The notes beneath the pieces are model-generated. The model saw nothing but the letters and a program-made list of their open reading frames with translations. It ran no database searches and had not been told where the DNA came from. DNA of 64,000 bases, from positions 2,460,001 to 2,524,000 of the forward strand of contig NZ_PGFG01000001.1 in the NCBI RefSeq assembly GCF_002797735.1, read 5' to 3'. Numbering within the stretch: position 1 is the first letter of the stretch; the number at the start of each line of letters is the position of its first letter. Made by a program: the position numbers and the translations under genes. The DNA is from Thermoflavifilum aggregans. Lineage in GTDB: Bacteria > Bacteroidota > Bacteroidia > Chitinophagales > Chitinophagaceae. Positions 60,402 through 64,000 of the stretch are shown one piece after another.

Positions 60402-61790
60402 TTATTGAGCAGGTGAATAAATAACCAACTGTTGGCCAGTGCGGATAGCATCTCCTGTAAGATGATTCCATTGTTTCAGCTGCTGTACCGTAACGCGGTA
60501 TTTTCTGGCCAGGCTGTAAAGCGTATCGCCCGCCACCACGGTATGATAGATGCGTTGCGGATGGGAAGCGGAACGGTTGGGTACTGGCTGAGGCTGTGCG
60601 GGTTGTTTCCAGGGATTGGGCACCAGATCGGTAGAAGAAGATGGCTCGGGTATCTGAGCGGCAACGGCCGTATCGGTTGGGGTAGCCGTCTGATCGGGCT
60701 GCTTACCGGCAGAGGTGGATGTAACGCTTGCTGCCGCGTTGGAAGTATCATCGGCGGACGAGCCGGTGAGCACCGACAGCAGCCCGGTTCGGTTGTGATG
60801 CGATGCCTGGGCCAGGCGCGGTGGATGGGATGCCTCACCGCGGAGTACCAGGGTTTCGCCCGGGGCTGGCTCATCGCCGGGTTGCATGCGGTTGCGTTTA
60901 TATAGCCATTTCAACCGGATGCCCTCCTGCTGGGCAATGCTGTACATGGTTTCACCCGGCTGCACGGTATGGCTGAGATGGGCACCCGTTCTCTTTTTGG
61001 TTTGCAGAAAGATGAGCATGGGCTGTGCGGGCGGCGCATCGCTGGTGAGATCATTATTCTGCAGCAACCTGCGCAGCTTGATGCCATACTGATGGGCAAG
61101 CGTAAGCAGGGATGTGCCGGCGGGAACATAAATTACCCTGCGGTGGTTGATGGTAAAAACGCCGCTGGGATAATATCCTGAAGGTGGATTCTGCACGGCA
61201 GCAGATGGATAATTTGCTGCCCAGGCTGCAGCCATACCGGTAGTATCCTGCCCTTTTTGCAAGGCGAGCGCTTCCAGCGTATATTGCTGCAAATGATAAT
61301 CTTCTATCACTTTGATGAGCATTTGTGCGTAAGCCGGATTGGTGGCATAGCCGGCCTGTTTGAGGCCATAAGCCCAGTGCTGATAATCGGTGGGTGAATA
61401 TTGAAACAAAAAGGCATAACGCGCATTTTGCCGGAGAAAATCGCTGTGATCACGCCAGGAATCAGCCGGTGTGGCATATTTGCGGAAGCACTCATTGGGT
61501 TGATCATCATTGTAGGTAACGGTAGCTCCTGTCCAGTTCTTACACTTGATACCAAAGTGATTGTTGGCATTGCGCGCCAGCCAGCCATTACCTGATTGGC
61601 TTTCCACAATAGCCTGTGCCAGGGAGATGGAGGCGGGCACGCCGGTGCGGAGCATCTCTGCAATGGCCAGGTTTTTATATTGTTCGATGTATTGTTGTGT
61701 AGTGAAAACTGCTTGTGCTCTTACAAGCACAGGCCACATGCAACATAACAAACAGCAGATCCATGCAGCATTTCGTTTACCCTGATGCAT
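60402..61790 (-). CDS. Glucosaminidase-domain protein with three LysM domains
   Basis: A 462-residue exported peptidoglycan enzyme. Signal (WICCLLCCMWPVLVRAQ). The N-terminal domain (about 30-165) is a GH73-like endo-beta-N-acetylglucosaminidase: AEMLRTGVPASISLAQAIVE with the catalytic E, SGNGWLARNANNHFGIKC and YATPADSWRDHSDFLRQN. LysM domains follow at about 225-265 (YVPAGTSLLTLAHQYGIKLR), 275-320 (VQPGETMYSIAQQEGIRLKW) and 415-460 (VVAGDTLYSLARKYRVTVQQ), the second and third separated by a Pro/Thr-rich linker. It probably cuts glycan strands during growth or cell separation. It sits between the OMT gene (1 bp) and hpt (10 bp). Confidence 0.92.
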   Translation of the reverse strand: MHQGKRNAAWICCLLCCMWPVLVRAQAVFTTQQYIEQYKNLAIAEMLRTGVPASISLAQAIVESQSGNGWLARNANNHFGIKCKNWTGATVTYNDDQPNECFRKYATPADSWRDHSDFLRQNARYAFLFQYSPTDYQHWAYGLKQAGYATNPAYAQMLIKVIEDYHLQQYTLEALALQKGQDTTGMAAAWAANYPSAAVQNPPSGYYPSGVFTINHRRVIYVPAGTSLLTLAHQYGIKLRRLLQNNDLTSDAPPAQPMLIFLQTKKRTGAHLSHTVQPGETMYSIAQQEGIRLKWLYKRNRMQPGDEPAPGETLVLRGEASHPPRLAQASHHNRTGLLSVLTGSSADDTSNAAASVTSTSAGKQPDQTATPTDTAVAAQIPEPSSSTDLVPNPWKQPAQPQPVPNRSASHPQRIYHTVVAGDTLYSLARKYRVTVQQLKQWNHLTGDAIRTGQQLVIYSPAQ

Positions 61791-61791
61791 A

Positions 61792-62439
61792 TCAGCCTGC
61801 TTTTTTTCGGATCAACATCAATCCATCGCGCACCGTAAGCAATACATGCTCCACGCGCGTATCCTGCGCCACATGTGCATTAAACCGTTGAATGGCTTGT
61901 GCTGGTTTGCTTTGCTGGTCTTCGGGAAGCAAAACTTCACCATGAAACAACACATTATCGGCCAACACAAAACCATCTGGTTTCACGCGATCCAGCACCA
62001 GCTCGTAGTAACGGATATAATTTTCTTTATCGGCATCAATGAACACCAGATCAAATGTTTCTGTAAGTGTGGGAATGATGTCGAGTGCGTTACCCGTTTT
62101 CAATAAAATCTTGTCTGACAGGCCGGCTTTTTCAAGGCGTTCTTTAAACTGTTGATGCAGTTTTTCATCCCTATCAATGGTGATCACATAACCTCCGGGT
62201 TGCAGACCAGCGGCAAGACAAACAGCTGAATATCCAGTGAAAGTACCGATTTCCAGCACATACCTGGGTCGGATCATCCGGCTGATCATTTGCAGCAATG
62301 CTCCCTGCACATGGCCGCTCATCATGCCCGGGCGGGATGTGTGTGCCTGGGTATAGGCTGCAATTTGCTGCAGCAGAGCCGATTCGGGCGAAGTATATCG
62401 GGCTGCATACGCTTCCAGTCCACCGGCAAATAATTCCAT
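61792..62439 (-). CDS. O-methyltransferase (class I SAM-dependent, family 3)
   Basis: A 215-residue methyltransferase of the catechol/caffeoyl-CoA OMT type. Marks: MMSGHVQGALLQMISRMIRP (substrate entrance), VLEIGTFTGYSAVCLAAGLQ (SAM loop), ITIDRDEKLHQQFKERL, FDLVFIDADKENYIRYYELV (metal site D and N) and GFVLADNVLFHGEV. Bacterial members act on small catechols or unknown compounds. The ATG at 62439 follows the LOG stop (62443) with a 3-bp gap and the gene ends 1 bp before the LysM protein, so it is part of the operon. Substrate unknown. Confidence 0.92.
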   Translation of the reverse strand: MELFAGGLEAYAARYTSPESALLQQIAAYTQAHTSRPGMMSGHVQGALLQMISRMIRPRYVLEIGTFTGYSAVCLAAGLQPGGYVITIDRDEKLHQQFKERLEKAGLSDKILLKTGNALDIIPTLTETFDLVFIDADKENYIRYYELVLDRVKPDGFVLADNVLFHGEVLLPEDQQSKPAQAIQRFNAHVAQDTRVEHVLLTVRDGLMLIRKKAG

Positions 62440-62442
62440 CAC

Positions 62443-63141
62443 TTAAAAATTAGGTGTCAGGCGATGTTCTGCATAGTATTGAATGAAATATTCTGCCACT
62501 TCATCCTCATGGTCAAACACGCGCCACATCTGCAGATCCTCGGGCTGCACATGGTGATATTGTTCACACATGGTATGTTTCATCCATTGCAGCAATCCGT
62601 CCCAGTATTCATGTCCCACGAGCACTACGGGCACAGGCGTGATTTTGCGCGTCTGCATCAGGGTCAGCACTTCAAAACATTCATCCATCGTACCAAAACC
62701 GCCAGGCATCATCACAAAACCCTGTGCATATTTCACAAACATCACCTTGCGGACGAAGAAATAATCAAACTTCAGCAGCTTATCCTTGTCCACATAAGGA
62801 TTGGGTTCTTGTTCATGTGGCAGGTCAATGTTCAAACCCACCGACTTGCCGCCGGCCAGATATGCTCCTTTGTTGGCAGCTTCCATGGCGCCGGGGCCTC
62901 CACCCGTGATAATGCCAAAACCCTCTTCTGCCAGGCGTTTAGCAATACGCACGGCCAACTCGTAATACTTATCTCCCGGGCGCGTGCGGGCTGATCCGAA
63001 AATGGAAATGCAGGGGCCAATGCGGTTCAGGTTTTCAAAACCTTCCACAAATTCGGCCATGATTTTAAAAATCTGCCAGCTGGAATGCGCCCGTGTTTCG
63101 CCCCAGTCGCGGATCTTGATCTTTTTCAGAAATTCATTCAT
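62443..63141 (-). CDS. LOG family protein (TIGR00730-type, nucleoside 5'-monophosphate phosphoribohydrolase)
   Basis: A 232-residue LOG/YvdD family protein. Marks: CISIFGSARTRPGDKYYELA, IITGGGPGAMEAANKGAYLA (phosphate loop GGGPGxMEA) and MMPGGFGTMDECFEVLTLMQ (PGGxGTxxE, the family fingerprint). The family hydrolyses N6-modified AMP (cytokinin ribotides) or AMP/UMP to base and ribose 5-phosphate. It is the first gene of an operon ending with hpt, which suggests a purine-recycling theme with the base handed to HPRT, though the middle genes do not fit that. The upstream symporter gene is 33 bp away on the same strand. Confidence 0.92.
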   Translation of the reverse strand: MNEFLKKIKIRDWGETRAHSSWQIFKIMAEFVEGFENLNRIGPCISIFGSARTRPGDKYYELAVRIAKRLAEEGFGIITGGGPGAMEAANKGAYLAGGKSVGLNIDLPHEQEPNPYVDKDKLLKFDYFFVRKVMFVKYAQGFVMMPGGFGTMDECFEVLTLMQTRKITPVPVVLVGHEYWDGLLQWMKHTMCEQYHHVQPEDLQMWRVFDHEDEVAEYFIQYYAEHRLTPNF

Positions 63142-63174
63142 ACTTACTCATCCTTCTGATATACAAAACGGAAG

Positions 63175-64000
63175 TTAATCTCGTTTGTTGTGCACGGCTG
63201 CTGCTTGCACTTCCTGTGTGCCTTGCGGGCAGACAGGTTTTTGTGAAATGATCCACAACCCTGCAAAAGTAAGGATTCCGTTTACGATGAGCAGCTCAAA
63301 GCCAAAGCGATAACCTCCCAGCCATTGCACGCTCTGCATATCAAGCAAAGCGCACAGCAACGGCGACAATACACAAATCCATGGCACCCATTTATCGCGC
63401 ACCCTGCGACGTGTACAGATGCCAAAGAAAAACAATCCCAGCAAAGGTCCATAGGTATATCCCGCTACAGTAAACACAGCTTTTACTACCGATTCACTGA
63501 CTGCATATTTGAAAAACAAAACAACCAGCAAAAACACCAGTGAAAAAGCCAGATGCACAAGCTGGCGGATGCGGATCTGCCGCCGCTTTTGTGCCTCAGC
63601 AGGCTGATCAGTGAAACGCAGAAAATCCACACAAAACGAAGTGGTAAGCGCCGTCATGGCTGAATCGGTTGTAGCAAACGTAGCTGCTGTCAATCCCAAA
63701 ATAAATACAATAGCTGCCCAACCTCCCAGATAATGAAATGCAATTTCCGGAAACAGATAATCAGCACGTTCAGGCAGTGAAATGCCCCGCGATGCAGCAT
63801 AGAGATAAAGCAGGGCGCCCAAACTGAGAAAAAATAAATTGATCACTACAAAAACACCGGTAAAAGAAAACATGTTTTTCTGTGCCTCCCCGAGATTGCG
63901 GCAGCTGAGATTTTTCTGCATCAGATCCTGATCCAGCCCGGTCATAGCCACTGAAACAGCTACACCGCCGAGGAAGTATTTTATGAAATGTCGTTTATCA
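63175..64000 (-). CDS. Sodium:solute symporter family protein, partial (5' end outside window)
   Basis: C-terminal part of an SSS-family transporter; the frame stays open to 64000, so the start lies beyond the window. The visible 275 residues hold about seven spans (FFSLGALLYLYAA, AAIVFILGLTAATFATTDSA, VFLLVVLFFKYAVSESVVKA, GPLLGLFFFGI), with the family phrases MTGLDQDLMQKNLSC, LTAATFATTDSAMTAL (the sodium-site helix) and VFTVAGYTYGPLLG. Substrate cannot be told. The C-terminal tail is short. It is upstream of the LOG gene on the same strand and may read into it. Confidence 0.9.
   Translation of the reverse strand, partial: DKRHFIKYFLGGVAVSVAMTGLDQDLMQKNLSCRNLGEAQKNMFSFTGVFVVINLFFLSLGALLYLYAASRGISLPERADYLFPEIAFHYLGGWAAIVFILGLTAATFATTDSAMTALTTSFCVDFLRFTDQPAEAQKRRQIRIRQLVHLAFSLVFLLVVLFFKYAVSESVVKAVFTVAGYTYGPLLGLFFFGICTRRRVRDKWVPWICVLSPLLCALLDMQSVQWLGGYRFGFELLIVNGILTFAGLWIISQKPVCPQGTQEVQAAAVHNKRD

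Overview
The window is a compact stretch of chromosome from a member of the Bacteroidota, most likely the Chitinophagaceae or a close family (inferred from gene content, no search was run). The supporting signs are type IX secretion (T9SS) parts and cargo (PorW/SprE-like, PorP/SprF-like, a PKD giant with a type B sorting domain, two type A sorting-domain proteins), a DUF4295 gene next to rpmG and rpmB, a ferredoxin divergent from a LuxC-like acyl-CoA reductase, and many promoters of the Bacteroidota form TTG-N17-22-TAnnTTTG. Genes are tightly packed and convergent pairs often touch or overlap. No prophage, insertion sequence, CRISPR array or obvious island was seen.

Layout. 1-7.7 kb: two amidohydrolase-like exported proteins, a SMUG-like glycosylase, a coiled-coil protein, a JmjC/cupin-like oxygenase, ftsY, and the rpmB-rpmG-DUF4295 operon with a clear terminator. 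8-14.7 kb: pdxJ, a T9SS cargo protein, and a cobalamin operon read leftward: promoter, cobalamin riboswitch, BtuB-like receptor, DUF6580 membrane protein, terminator-like hairpin, BtuF-like binding protein. 15-19.2 kb: gamma-glutamyltransferase and a glycosylasparaginase-family Ntn hydrolase, converging on a bactofilin/AtpZ operon. 19.4-27.7 kb: a PorW/SprE-like TPR protein, YajQ, PEP carboxylase, DUF1345 protein, a degenerate Rossmann-like protein and tmRNA. 27.7-36 kb: rseP, dxr, ferredoxin, acyl-CoA reductase, HtrA protease, a LytTR regulator and proS. 36-43.4 kb: a Tyr/Trp-rich lipoprotein, a FadL-like porin, miaA, a pRiA4b ORF-3-like protein, a CCA-adding-type nucleotidyltransferase, a Sua5/TsaC protein and a GT9. 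43.5-52.1 kb: dapD, GT2, histidine kinase, tRNA-Leu(GAG), ahcY, grpE-dnaJ and an RlmI-like methyltransferase. 52.1-58.6 kb: T9SS mini cargo, PorP/SprF and the 1642-residue PKD protein. 58.7-64 kb: a decayed gene remnant, a cupin, a tight operon (LOG, O-methyltransferase, glucosaminidase-LysM, HPRT) and a partial sodium:solute symporter.

Most genes are core housekeeping: tRNA modification and maturation (miaA, CCA enzyme, tsaC), ribosome and co-translational machinery (bL28, bL33, ftsY, tmRNA), chaperones, isoprenoid, lysine, B6 and methyl-cycle metabolism. The accessory signal lies in the B12 operon, the T9SS cluster, small membrane proteins and the gene remnant. I did not find a clearly new defence or mobile system; the best leads are listed as findings.
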